The notes: generated by a model not told the origin, from the letters alone. Positions 1 to 7,752 are shown, counted from the stretch's first letter. The stretch is DNA of 64,000 nucleotides from Marinimicrobium sp. C6131 (GCF_026153455.1 NZ_CP110629.1:1674001-1738000); one strand, 5' to 3'. Numbers and translations: made by a program.

Positions 1-120
1 CCACCCCCGCACAAAGCTATCGAGATCCTTGCCATCTTCAAACACACCTTCAGGAAAGTAGCTCGCATGAGCATTAAACCCTAGAATTAGTGTAAAAAAT
101 AGTGACATTCGGATTATCAT
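1..120 (-). CDS. N-terminus of a secreted protein, cut by window edge
   Basis: Reading the minus strand from an ATG at 120 gives 40 codons with no stop before the window edge. The first 18 or so residues form a typical signal peptide (MIIRMSLFFTLILGFNAHA), followed by SYFPEGVFEDGKDLDS. The exported N-terminus and the open frame support a real gene. The rest lies outside the window, so the family cannot be named. The Shine-Dalgarno sequence upstream is weak. It is on the same strand as the cassette-like genes that follow and is AT-rich like them. Confidence 0.55.
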   Translation of the reverse strand, partial: MIIRMSLFFTLILGFNAHASYFPEGVFEDGKDLDSFVRGW

Positions 121-295
121 AGTTCAAACACTCTAAGTTGAAGTAGAATGTGGAGGTAAAAACTCACAGTGAAAGCCATCATTCTTCGTCGCTTTCACCC
201 GCCACTAATCACAACGTCGAACCTTTCTCTCTGAACAGCTCAATAATGGTGTATCTGGCAACAGAAGGTGTCTACTTTTATTGGGGAGTTCAGAC

Positions 296-377
296 GCCTA
301 CCGCCAGCCGTAACCGGCGCATTTGCAGTGAGCCCCGCGAACGAAAAATGTGTGCGCGTTTACGGCATTGTTAAGGC
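296..377 (-). repeat. attC-like imperfect dyad
   Basis: The left arm begins GCCTACC and the right arm ends GTTAAGGC. Between them the arms GCCGTAACCGGCGCA and (reverse complement) GCCGTAAACGCGCA pair imperfectly. The outer boxes are each near the attC consensus RYYYAAC and GTTRRRY. The dyad starts exactly at the stop codon of the kinase gene, where a cassette attC should sit. It is degenerate and no integrase is visible, so this is an inference from structure. Confidence 0.4.
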
Positions 378-1495
378 TAAGGGAGCCCGATGCTGACTCG
401 AAGTTGATTGAATACGGCATCTATTGCACCAGGTGTATAGCTCTTATCGGCCCTAAAACTGCTACTTGTGTGTCTCTTTTTCTTGACCTTAAATGACTCA
501 CCATCCTGCTCAAGAAGAAAATCGTTTCCTTTCCAGTTTTTTAGCTTCGGACCCGCCTTGGTTTGAATCCATTCAGGCATACCATTTCTGACCCTTGCGA
601 GCTCTGCCAAAAACTCACCAACTGATTCATATCGATCACCATGCCCTTTCACCGCCTTTCGCAAAACGCGCTTTAATGGCGAAGGCACAAAGCATGGAAT
701 GCTAGACCAATCTAGAAGGCGCTGTTTATTAATTCGTTGTTCTATGCAACTATCAATATACTGAGAAGTGGCAAAATCATCGTTCTGATCAATTTCCTTA
801 AACGCTTTCCGACCCCTTTGAGTCAAGTGCGTCAGCAAGTCATTACTAAGACTTCCTCCGAATAGCATATATCCGATTATTCCGGCTTGATAGACATCCG
901 AGCTTCTGTCAAAAAACGCATTGGGGCCGAATGCTTCAGGAGGCCTAAAAAGGATGCTGTGTTTTGATGCTGGAGCTTGTCCTGATGCCGAATCAAACTT
1001 TCGGGCAGAACCAAAATCAGCAATTACAAGCTTATCATCATGAACTAATAGATTTTCTGGTTTGAGGTCACGGTGCACTATTCCAATTATGGGATCGTGC
1101 AATGCAGATAGCCCCGAAAGAAGCTGGCAAAGCAAGCTATGAGATAAGCTTGTTGACAGATAATACTTATCTAAAAACTTCGCTAAATCACCCTCATCAG
1201 CCGAGGGTGTCATGTAAAATGAGCAACTGGTTCTGAGTTTTCGAGCGTCGTACACCTTTAGAACATTTTCGTGATTCACTCTTGCCAAAATAGCTGGCTC
1301 TTGGTCAATCGCACTGTCTTCGTGAAAGTATATTTTAAGAGCTACACGTCGTTTCAAGACGCGATGATACCCTAATAATACATCTCCGTTTGCTCCGGAG
1401 TCATTGTATTCGAGAGCTTCAAATTCCGGGAACTGTGCAAGGGCCTGCTGAACTTCATCAGGCAGTTCCTCTGTCTTGAGGTCCTTGGGATTCAC
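377..1495 (-). CDS. Hanks-type serine/threonine protein kinase
   Basis: This is a 372-residue cytoplasmic protein with one kinase domain. Visible motifs are the glycine loop GANGDVLLG (34-42), the ATP lysine in VALKIY (Lys54), a likely partner Glu66, the catalytic loop VHRDLKPENLL (140-150), DFG (160-162) and PPE (185-187). All catalytic residues are present, so it should be active. There is no transmembrane segment or PASTA domain. Residues after about 300 form a basic tail of unknown role. The GTG start at 1495 overlaps the TGA of the DUF3010-like gene as GTGA, implying translational coupling. The substrate is unknown; the neighbour's product is the obvious candidate. AT-rich composition suggests horizontal acquisition. 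Confidence 0.9.
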   Translation of the reverse strand: MNPKDLKTEELPDEVQQALAQFPEFEALEYNDSGANGDVLLGYHRVLKRRVALKIYFHEDSAIDQEPAILARVNHENVLKVYDARKLRTSCSFYMTPSADEGDLAKFLDKYYLSTSLSHSLLCQLLSGLSALHDPIIGIVHRDLKPENLLVHDDKLVIADFGSARKFDSASGQAPASKHSILFRPPEAFGPNAFFDRSSDVYQAGIIGYMLFGGSLSNDLLTHLTQRGRKAFKEIDQNDDFATSQYIDSCIEQRINKQRLLDWSSIPCFVPSPLKRVLRKAVKGHGDRYESVGEFLAELARVRNGMPEWIQTKAGPKLKNWKGNDFLLEQDGESFKVKKKRHTSSSFRADKSYTPGAIDAVFNQLRVSIGLP

Positions 1496-1905
1496 TGCAA
1501 GCCCTCGAATGCTAAATCATACGCTTTTCCAAGATCCACTGTACTTGGCCTTTCAGTTTTTGAGCCTGACTCACGTCGATCTGTCGCGCGAATTGTTGCC
1601 GAATGAACGAATTCCACTGGAGCTTGCGAAGTAGCTAGAAAAACACCCTCCAGGAGAAAAGTCCCGGCACCACCAGCCCCTTGTCCGCTAGTGGCACGCC
1701 TGTTAATTATTACCTTATCAATGCTATTACTAGTGCAATGAGCTCTAAATGCTTGCACAAACACCTCTACATCGTCCTGTGTTGGATTCTTTGGTAGGTC
1801 GAGCTTGGTGAATTTTTCAGCGAGCAACACATGTGATGCTCTAGAGCCGGACAATGTAATTATTCTAGCCTGATTGGCCTTGAGAAAAATTCCAGTAACG
1901 ATCAC
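1492..1905 (-). CDS. DUF3010-like protein
   Basis: This 137-residue protein resembles DUF3010 as I recall that family: a start like G-hydrophobic-LKAN (here GIFLKAN), then IDKVIINRR, a GAGGAGTFLLE stretch and PVEFVHSATIRATDRR. DUF3010 has no established function; the pattern recalls RNase H/RuvC-like folds, which is only an impression. The start is set by a strong AAAGGAG (1920-1914) eight bases before a GTG at 1905. The longer frame from 1950 runs back into an attC-like end and is not used. The gene is coupled to the downstream kinase through a four-base overlap, so the two products probably act together. Confidence 0.65.
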   Translation of the reverse strand: MIVTGIFLKANQARIITLSGSRASHVLLAEKFTKLDLPKNPTQDDVEVFVQAFRAHCTSNSIDKVIINRRATSGQGAGGAGTFLLEGVFLATSQAPVEFVHSATIRATDRRESGSKTERPSTVDLGKAYDLAFEGLQ

Positions 1906-1935
1906 AAAAATGACTCCTTTTCTTGGGGAACTCGA

Positions 1936-2010
1936 GGTCCCTAACGCCAATGTTCAGCGGCCGGTTTGAAGGCGCAACCGCGCCGGCAAACCGGTCCGGT
2001 GGAGGCCCGC
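1936..2010 (-). repeat. attC-like 3' half-site and hairpin
   Basis: On the minus strand this stretch ends TTGGCGTTAGGGAC, close to the 3' R' end of integron attC sites (GTTRRRY). Inside is a hairpin with arms CCGGTTTG (1960-1967) and CAAACCGG. The matching 5' R'' box is not recognisable, so the site is partial or decayed. It lies between the HEPN gene and the ribosome-binding site of the DUF3010-like gene, as expected for a cassette boundary. About 50 further bases up to 2063 show nothing I recognise. Confidence 0.35.
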
Positions 2011-2063
2011 GAGGGCCGGAACGAACTGCAACTGCTGACTATGCTCTTGGTATTCCGACAAGC

Positions 2064-2801
2064 TTAAAGCTTGCTTCGCAGTTCGTAAGCGAATTTTTCA
2101 ACGGTTCCGATGGCTGATTTAACAACATCTCCGTTTAACGGGAGCACCTCGCCATCTCTATTTTTTCCATTCCTGTGAACAATATCGTGCCTTTTGGAAG
2201 TGACCGAACATATCTCATCAAGTCTCACATTTACTTTTTTATTAAGAACCCCGCGGATGATATTGACGACCTTGGGAATATCATGAAAAACGTTTTCAGA
2301 CAGCTTACCAATAACGAATTTTCTTATTCCATCATCTTCTATCACTATTTCGCTTAGCTTGAACTTTTCTTCTGAGAAGGGACGGACATTCTTGATAGCA
2401 TTATTAAGGTGCGTGTCGCTCGATGCGATGAGTGACTTAACAATGTCCTCTAGGTATACCTCTAGTATCGTCACCGCGTGGGCATAAATCATTTTGCACA
2501 AAGTGGGGCTTAGCATTAGCTCAATCGCGCTAAGCAGGTCTTTTAGTTCTGAGATATCTTTATAAAAAATAGAGTCTGCATCACCTAGCGTTAAATGCAG
2601 GTAATAATCATACTCATCCTGTTCTCTATCGATTCTCTCCAGCCGCGCTTGCTCTTCACAGTATTCATGGAAAGCTTCAACGGCTTTATTCCATTCTTTT
2701 GAGCCTTCTTCACCAGCATCATCACCGAAGTTTTCTTCGATCCATTCATACATTGGCTCTAGCTCTTGCGATTCCATCCACTCACGCTTTGCTTGACCCA
2801 T
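2064..2801 (-). CDS. HEPN-domain protein, putative ribonuclease
   Basis: This 245-residue protein has a charged N-terminal half (many Glu/Asp, about residues 10-75) and a helical C-terminal half. That half contains RHDIVHRNG near residues 204-212. R-x4-H is the RNase signature of HEPN domains, and the form RHDIVH with Gly soon after is typical of the RiboL-PSP-HEPN type. I therefore infer an RNase or RNA-binding role, as in many toxin and defence systems. The ATG at 2801 (MGQAKREW) is chosen because AAGGAAGG lies just upstream; an ATG 17 codons earlier lacks this. No nucleotidyltransferase (MNT) partner is adjacent. Confidence 0.65.
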   Translation of the reverse strand: MGQAKREWMESQELEPMYEWIEENFGDDAGEEGSKEWNKAVEAFHEYCEEQARLERIDREQDEYDYYLHLTLGDADSIFYKDISELKDLLSAIELMLSPTLCKMIYAHAVTILEVYLEDIVKSLIASSDTHLNNAIKNVRPFSEEKFKLSEIVIEDDGIRKFVIGKLSENVFHDIPKVVNIIRGVLNKKVNVRLDEICSVTSKRHDIVHRNGKNRDGEVLPLNGDVVKSAIGTVEKFAYELRSKL

Positions 2802-2834
2802 GCAGCCTTCCTTCAGTGAAAGTGTGCTTTGATA

Positions 2835-2891
2835 AAATAACGACCAACTCACCTGCCGCCGAAGGCGGTCGGGTGCAGTTGCTTGTTCAAT
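2835..2891 (-). repeat. attC-like imperfect inverted repeat
   Basis: Arms at 2845-2860 and 2864-2881 pair imperfectly around a three-base loop (CCGCC GAA GGCGG core). Flanking boxes AAATAAC (2835-2841) and GTTCAAT (2885-2891) are partial matches to attC core sites. The dyad sits just downstream of the stop of the 105-residue gene and just upstream of the HEPN gene. It could instead be a plain hairpin without integron origin. Confidence 0.3.
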
Positions 2892-2904
2892 TCGACATTG
2901 ATCT

Positions 2905-3222
2905 TTAACAAAATGCCGATTCCATAGCCTTGACTACATCATTCGACGAAAAGCTATCGATAGGATACTCCTCCACAGACGTGAAATCCTCCGTACCTCT
3001 CACGCCTTGTGCGAGAGCAACCACACCTGGTTTTTCATCTATAACAACCAGTGCAATCCGCTTTTCAGACCGCAGGGAATCTATAGTGATGATATCTGCA
3101 TTAGGCAATTGAGGTTCTCGGGAAAAGCCCACAGTCGTGCCGAAACCATCGTACATCTTCGAGAATACGGTATTGGCATGCATTGCTATACTTTGTATAT
3201 CTTGAAGTCTTTCCTCAGTCAT
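2905..3222 (-). CDS. Hypothetical 105-residue protein
   Basis: This small soluble protein has no signal peptide or membrane segment. The start ATG at 3222 follows AAGGAC at a good distance, and the codon pattern looks real. The middle holds a beta-strand-like run (RIALVVIDEK, GVVALAQGVRG) and the end is FSSNDVVKAMESAFC. I do not recognise the family. It is on the same strand as the kinase, DUF3010-like and HEPN genes and lies between attC-like sequence and a non-coding stretch, so it may be a one-gene cassette. Confidence 0.55.
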   Translation of the reverse strand: MTEERLQDIQSIAMHANTVFSKMYDGFGTTVGFSREPQLPNADIITIDSLRSEKRIALVVIDEKPGVVALAQGVRGTEDFTSVEEYPIDSFSSNDVVKAMESAFC

Positions 3223-3548
3223 TTCTAAGTCCTTACTATCTATTGGTCACCGTAAATATTGAACAACTGTATATCGAGCCGGCACGGTTCTGCACGGAGG
3301 GGAAAGACGGAGTAACGACGCTAAGATTCTGAAATAAAAGAAGTTTTTTGACGATCATCCGTTTCACCCTAGGTGTAAAAGTGTGCTAGCACGGTTTATC
3401 ATGATTCTCGGCACGCTTATTATTGCCTGACTCCCGTAAGCATTTGATTTGACGGGTAGTATTATTCTCGTAGGGGCAAAAGCGTGCGTTACCTTGAAGT
3501 AAAGTGTGCACTATTTTTTCAGGAATTCAAATATCGGATTCTGCCCCG
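3223..3548. other. 326-bp non-coding boundary of the accessory island
   Basis: No convincing gene is present. An inverted pair GCACGCTT (3411-3418) and AAGCGTGC (3480-3487) brackets about 60 bases, and ATTATT and GTGTGC-type words recur nearby. This is the junction between AT-rich island DNA and the GC-rich core chromosome that begins with the flavoprotein gene. It must hold the promoter of the 105-residue gene, but I cannot assign one securely. Confidence 0.4.
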
Positions 3549-4742
3549 TCAAATCACCTGCCCAGCGCAGTACCCACTGGCCCAGGCCCATTGGAAATTG
3601 TAGCCCCCCAACCATCCAGTCACGTCGAGCACCTCGCCAATAAAGTACAGCCCCGGCACCGCTCTTGCCTCAAAGGTCTTGGAGGACACCGCCTGGGTAT
3701 CCACCCCGCCGCGGGTGACTTCCGCGGTGCGGTAGCCTTCGGTGCCCGGCGGGACGATCTGCCAGCGGTGGAAGCCTTCGCACAGGGCGTCCATGTCGGC
3801 GCGGCTCCACTCCGCCAGAGGTTTGTCCTGTAGGCCACTCGGGAAGATCGGCAGTTCCAGCCAGGTTTCCACAAAGCGCTTGGGCAGGTGGCGGGACAGG
3901 CGGTTTTTCAGGGTGGTTTTCTGGCCGTCGGAGTGCCATTGGTTCAGCAGGTCTGCAAGCGATTCGCCCGGCAGGAAGTCGATGGTGATGGCTTCCTGGC
4001 GGTGCCAATAGTTGGAAATCTGCAAGATGGCCGGGCCACTCAGACCCCGGTGGGTGAACAGCAACGCTTCGGCAAAGCGCTGCTCGCCGCACTCGACCGT
4101 CACCGGCAGTGACACGCCCGAGAGCGAACAGGCAATCTCCAGCCACTGGCCACTCAGGGTGAAGGGCACCAACGCCGCTTCCCGCTCGGTGACCGGCAGG
4201 CCGAACTGTTTGGCGATCTGATAACCGAAGCCTGTGGCGCCCATGGTGGGAATGGACAGCCCGCCGGTGGCCACCACCAAGGATTCACACTGCACGCCGC
4301 CGTTGGTCGTGGCCAGGGTAAAGCCGCTGTCGGTTTTCTCGATCGATTCAATGGTACAGCGGGTCTGGATGCTCACGCCCGCTTGGTCGCACTCGGCCAA
4401 GAGGATATCGAGAATATCCCGGGATTTGTGATCACAGAACAATTGTCCCAGCGCTTTTTCGTGATACTGGAGATCGTAGCGCTGCACCAGTGCCAGAAAG
4501 TCATAGGGGGTGTATCGGCGCAAGGCGGAGATGCAGAAGTGGGGGTTGTCGGAAATGAAGTTCTCGGGCGAGACATCGTAGTTGGTGAAATTACAGCGGC
4601 CGCCACCGGACATCAGGATTTTTTTGCCCACTTTGTTGGCGTGATCCAGCACCGCTACACTTCGCCCGCGAAAACCGGCGGTGGCGGCACACATCAGCCC
4701 GGCGGCGCCGCCGCCGATAATCACACAGTCGTAATGTTTCAT
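3549..4742 (-). CDS. HI0933/YhiN-family flavoprotein
   Basis: This is a 397-residue predicted FAD-dependent oxidoreductase of the HI0933 (BaiN/YhiN) family. The Rossmann FAD motif GGGAAG is at residues 10-15. The family-specific SGGGRCNFTN follows at about 45-54, and the C-terminal FAD contact is seen in GEVLDVTGWLGGYN. Length and both ends agree with the family. Its substrate is not established. The ATG overlaps the tadA stop (ATGA), so the two genes are cotranscribed. Gene density and GC mark the start of core chromosome. Confidence 0.9.
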   Translation of the reverse strand: MKHYDCVIIGGGAAGLMCAATAGFRGRSVAVLDHANKVGKKILMSGGGRCNFTNYDVSPENFISDNPHFCISALRRYTPYDFLALVQRYDLQYHEKALGQLFCDHKSRDILDILLAECDQAGVSIQTRCTIESIEKTDSGFTLATTNGGVQCESLVVATGGLSIPTMGATGFGYQIAKQFGLPVTEREAALVPFTLSGQWLEIACSLSGVSLPVTVECGEQRFAEALLFTHRGLSGPAILQISNYWHRQEAITIDFLPGESLADLLNQWHSDGQKTTLKNRLSRHLPKRFVETWLELPIFPSGLQDKPLAEWSRADMDALCEGFHRWQIVPPGTEGYRTAEVTRGGVDTQAVSSKTFEARAVPGLYFIGEVLDVTGWLGGYNFQWAWASGYCAGQVI

Positions 4743-5230
4743 GAAGGGTTTTGTGTCTGCTTGCGCGCCTTGGCTTCAGCCCGGCGCCGGCGAAAAAATT
4801 CGGTCAGTTGCTGTTGGCACGCGTCGGCAAGCACCCCGCCCTGCACCGCCAGCCAGTGATTGTAGTAGTCCGTCTGCGCCAATTGGTTGCGGCTTTCCAC
4901 CACCCCGGCTTTGGGCTCGGTGGTGCCGTACACCAACCGTGCGACGCGGGCGTGAATCAGGGCGCCGATGCACATGGTGCAGGGCTCGAGGGTCACATAC
5001 AGGGTGGTATCCGGCAGACGGTAGTTCTGCTCCAGGGTTGCGGCCTGGCGCAGCGCTACCACTTCGGCATGAGCGGTGGGGTCCTGCGCTCGAATGGGTT
5101 GGTTGAAGCCTTCGCCCAGCACCGAGTCATCACGCACCAGAATGGCCCCGACGGGGACTTCGCCCAATCGGGCGCCCTGCTCAGCCAGGGACAGGGCGCG
5201 ACGCATCCAATATTCGTCCCGTTCGTGCAC
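4739..5230 (-). CDS. tadA: tRNA-specific adenosine deaminase
   Basis: TadA converts A34 to inosine in the anticodon of tRNA-Arg(ACG). Using the GTG at 5230 (VHERDEYWMRRAL) the protein has 163 residues. This aligns with the E. coli protein's HEYWMRHAL start and avoids overlap with the upstream gene. Zinc ligands and the proton shuttle are visible as HAE (54-56) and PCTMC (83-87); EVPVGAILV precedes them. The C-terminal tail is basic (FFRRRRAEAKARK), suited to tRNA binding. It lies 11 bases after the DUF1653 gene and overlaps the flavoprotein gene by four bases. Confidence 0.93.
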   Translation of the reverse strand: MHERDEYWMRRALSLAEQGARLGEVPVGAILVRDDSVLGEGFNQPIRAQDPTAHAEVVALRQAATLEQNYRLPDTTLYVTLEPCTMCIGALIHARVARLVYGTTEPKAGVVESRNQLAQTDYYNHWLAVQGGVLADACQQQLTEFFRRRRAEAKARKQTQNPS

Positions 5231-5241
5231 GGTATCCGTCG

Positions 5242-5511
5242 CTACTGTCCCGCCCACAGGTGATCCTTTTCCATGGGTTCCACATAGGCAAAGCGGGGTA
5301 CGGTTTCGCCGGCCACTTCCACCGATTCGGTAAACATGGACAGCGGACGGACCCAGAGACTGTAATCGCCATAGAGGCAACGGTAGACCACCATGGCCTC
5401 CCCGGTTTCGCTGTGGGTGGCCACTTCCAGCACCTGATAGTCCTTGCCTTTGTAGTGGCGATAACGGCCCGGCTTCAGTGGCTCACCAGGTATTTCATCG
5501 GTTTTGTTCAT
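5242..5511 (-). CDS. DUF1653 protein
   Basis: This 89-residue protein carries the DUF1653 signature: PGRYRHYKGKDYQVLEVATH near the start, then VVYRCLYGDYSLWVRPLSMF and ending RFAYVEP. These small beta-rich cytoplasmic proteins are common in proteobacteria, and their function is not established. It is the first gene of a tight run with tadA and the flavoprotein gene on the minus strand, so a shared promoter upstream of 5511 is likely. Confidence 0.88.
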   Translation of the reverse strand: MNKTDEIPGEPLKPGRYRHYKGKDYQVLEVATHSETGEAMVVYRCLYGDYSLWVRPLSMFTESVEVAGETVPRFAYVEPMEKDHLWAGQ

Positions 5512-5549
5512 AACTCATTACTCGTTATATCGGGCCTCGGGTCAGGTCG

Positions 5550-6758
5550 TTACACAATGCCCTGTTCGCGCAGATGACTCAAGTCCTCGGCACTCAGGCC
5601 CAGCGCCTCCTGTAACACCCCATCGGTATGCTGCCCCACTTCTGGACCGGGCCAGTTGGTGCCGCCGGGGGTACTGTCCAGGCGCGGCATCATCGCCGGG
5701 ATTTTCAGTGGTTTGCCATTGATCTCGACCTGCTCGAACAGACCCCTCGCCTGAAAATGCGGGTCGGCCATCATATCCGCGACATTGTAGATCGGGCCCG
5801 AGGGCACCCGCGCTGCTTCGAGCTTGGTCAGAACTTCGGCGGACTCTAGAGAACCACACCAGTCGGACAATGCAGCATCGATTTCTTCCACGCATTCGAC
5901 GCGCCCGGCGTTGGTGGCCATACGTGGGTCTTCCGCCATCTCCGGCCGGTCCGCCGCGCGCATCAGGCGCTGGAAAATGGAATCGCCGTTGCCACCGATC
6001 ACCACGTATTTGCCATCCTGACACCGGTAGGTGTTGGTGGGCACGATGCCGGTGACGGTGGTGCCCGAGGGCTCGCGGATCACGCCGGCGCCATCGTATT
6101 CGGGCACCACCGCTTCCATCAGGTTGAACATGGCTTCGTACAGGGCCACATCCACCACCTGACCTTCGCCGCCCGGTTGGCGCTCGCGTTCCAACAATGC
6201 CAGGGTAATGCCCAACGCCGCGTGCAGGCCGGCGATGGTATCACCGATGCTCAGGTTCGGGCGCACCGGTGCCTGATCCGGGTGGCCGTTGACGTAGCGA
6301 AAGCCGCTCATGCCTTCACACACCGAGGCGAAGCCGGGTTTTTTGGCGTAGGGGCCGGTCTGGCCGAAGCCGGAGATCCGGCAGTAGACCAGTGCCGGGT
6401 TGCTTTGCTTGATGACGTCGGGGCCGAGGCCCCAGTCTTCCATCACGCCGGGGCGGAAGTTTTCGATCAGGACATCGGCGCTGTCGATCAGTTGCCGGGC
6501 GATGTCCCGGCCTTTGTCCTGTTTGAGGTCCAGGGTGACGCTTTTTTTGTTGCGCCCCAGGCTGCGCCACCAGAGGGAGGTGCCGTCTTCCACCACGCGC
6601 CAGCCGCGCAGGGCGTCGCCTTTGCCCGGCGGTTCAATTTTGATGACCTCGGCCCCGAAGTAGGCGAGCATGCAGCCGGCGAAGGGGCCGGCGATGAGTT
6701 GACCGAGTTCGATGACGCGGATGCCTTCGAGGGGGCGAGGGGGAGTGGTTTTTGTCAT
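5550..6758 (-). CDS. CaiB/BaiF-family CoA-transferase
   Basis: This is a 402-residue class III CoA-transferase family member. It starts MTKTTPPRPLEGIRVIELGQ and continues with GPFAGCMLAYFGAEVIKIE, NKKSVTLDLK and DVLIENFRPGV, all typical. The expected catalytic Asp region reads KPGFASVCEGMSGF, where an Asp is often found after PG-aromatic; I do not see it here. Some subgroups share this form, so the acyl-CoA substrate and mechanism are uncertain. The ATG at 6758 overlaps the oxidoreductase stop (ATGA). Upstream in-frame sequence is arginine-rich shadow and is excluded. Confidence 0.88.
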   Translation of the reverse strand: MTKTTPPRPLEGIRVIELGQLIAGPFAGCMLAYFGAEVIKIEPPGKGDALRGWRVVEDGTSLWWRSLGRNKKSVTLDLKQDKGRDIARQLIDSADVLIENFRPGVMEDWGLGPDVIKQSNPALVYCRISGFGQTGPYAKKPGFASVCEGMSGFRYVNGHPDQAPVRPNLSIGDTIAGLHAALGITLALLERERQPGGEGQVVDVALYEAMFNLMEAVVPEYDGAGVIREPSGTTVTGIVPTNTYRCQDGKYVVIGGNGDSIFQRLMRAADRPEMAEDPRMATNAGRVECVEEIDAALSDWCGSLESAEVLTKLEAARVPSGPIYNVADMMADPHFQARGLFEQVEINGKPLKIPAMMPRLDSTPGGTNWPGPEVGQHTDGVLQEALGLSAEDLSHLREQGIV

Positions 6759-7732
6759 AAGTCGATAATGGCTTTGCCGATCAGGGTGTTGGATTCCATC
6801 AGCTCGTGGGCTTTTTGGGCGTCGCTTAGTGCGAAACGGTGATTGATCAATGGCCTCACACGTCCGAGGGCAATCAGGGGCCAGACGCGTTGTTCCAGTT
6901 CGCGGGCGATGCCGGCTTTTGCTTCGGCGCTCTGGGCTCTCAACGTAGAGCCGGTCAGGGTCAGCCGCTTGAGCATCAGGGGCATCAAGTCTACCTCGAC
7001 TTTGCTGCCGCTTAAAAAAGCGATATTGACGATGCGCCCTTCTTTGGCCGCCGCTTTGATATTGCGTTGGACGTAGTCGCCGCCGACCATATCCAGAATC
7101 ACATCGGCGCCCTGGCCGTCGGTGAAGGCTTTGACCTCGGTGACAAAATCCTTTTCGCGGTAGTTGATCGCCCGGTCGGCTCCGAGCGCCAGGCAAGCCT
7201 CGCACTTTTCAGGGCTGCCGGCGGTCACGATGACGCGGTGATCCAGGGCCTTGGCCAACTGTATGGCCGTGGTGCCAATGCCGCTGGCACCGCCGTGAAT
7301 CAGCAGGGTTTCGCCCGGCTGCAGACGGGCCCGCTGCCAGAGATTGTGCCAGACGGTGAACAGGGCTTCCGGCAGGGCGGCGGCGTCCTCCAGATCAACG
7401 CCCTCGGGTAGCGGTAGGCATTGGTCCGCCGGAGCGACGGCATACTCGGCATAGCCACCACCATTGACCAGGGCACACACCCGGTCACCCACCTGCCAGC
7501 GCTGAACCTGATTGCCCACCGCAGCCACCGTTCCCGAGACTTCCAGCCCCAGCACCGGGGAGGCGTCCTCCGGGGGTGGGTACAACCCCTGTCGTTGCAG
7601 TACGTCGGGGCGGTTTACCCCCGCCGCCGCTACCTGAATCAACACCTCACCGGGCTTGGGCTCCGGAACGGAGCCCTCGGCCAGGGTTAACACCGATGGT
7701 GCGCCGGCAGCGCTACTGTCCACATAACGCAT
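6755..7732 (-). CDS. NAD(P)H:quinone oxidoreductase, PIG3-like
   Basis: This zinc-independent medium-chain dehydrogenase/reductase has about 325 residues. Markers are AAAGVNRPDVLQRQGLYPPP (N-terminal substrate domain), GLEVSGTVAAVG, GDRVCALVNGGGYAEY and the NADPH motif HGGASGIGTTAIQLAK. The PIG3/TP53I3-like group reduces quinones with NADPH. I chose the ATG at 7732 (MRYVDSS) because AAGGCG lies about nine bases upstream; a GTG at 7750 would add six residues. It overlaps the CoA-transferase start and follows pdxH by about 20 bases. Confidence 0.88.
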   Translation of the reverse strand: MRYVDSSAAGAPSVLTLAEGSVPEPKPGEVLIQVAAAGVNRPDVLQRQGLYPPPEDASPVLGLEVSGTVAAVGNQVQRWQVGDRVCALVNGGGYAEYAVAPADQCLPLPEGVDLEDAAALPEALFTVWHNLWQRARLQPGETLLIHGGASGIGTTAIQLAKALDHRVIVTAGSPEKCEACLALGADRAINYREKDFVTEVKAFTDGQGADVILDMVGGDYVQRNIKAAAKEGRIVNIAFLSGSKVEVDLMPLMLKRLTLTGSTLRAQSAEAKAGIARELEQRVWPLIALGRVRPLINHRFALSDAQKAHELMESNTLIGKAIIDL

Positions 7733-7752
7733 GGTTGAAACGCCTTGCACCC

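Noticed and set aside
150..374. Plus-strand open frame of 74 codons
   Set aside because: It runs through the attC-like dyad, has no ribosome site and an arginine/cysteine-rich end without protein character.
2064..3222. HEPN gene and 105-residue gene as a toxin-antitoxin pair
   Set aside because: The two are separated by about 100 bases with a dyad between them, and the small protein shows no MNT or DNA-binding motif. It cannot be excluded but is not supported.
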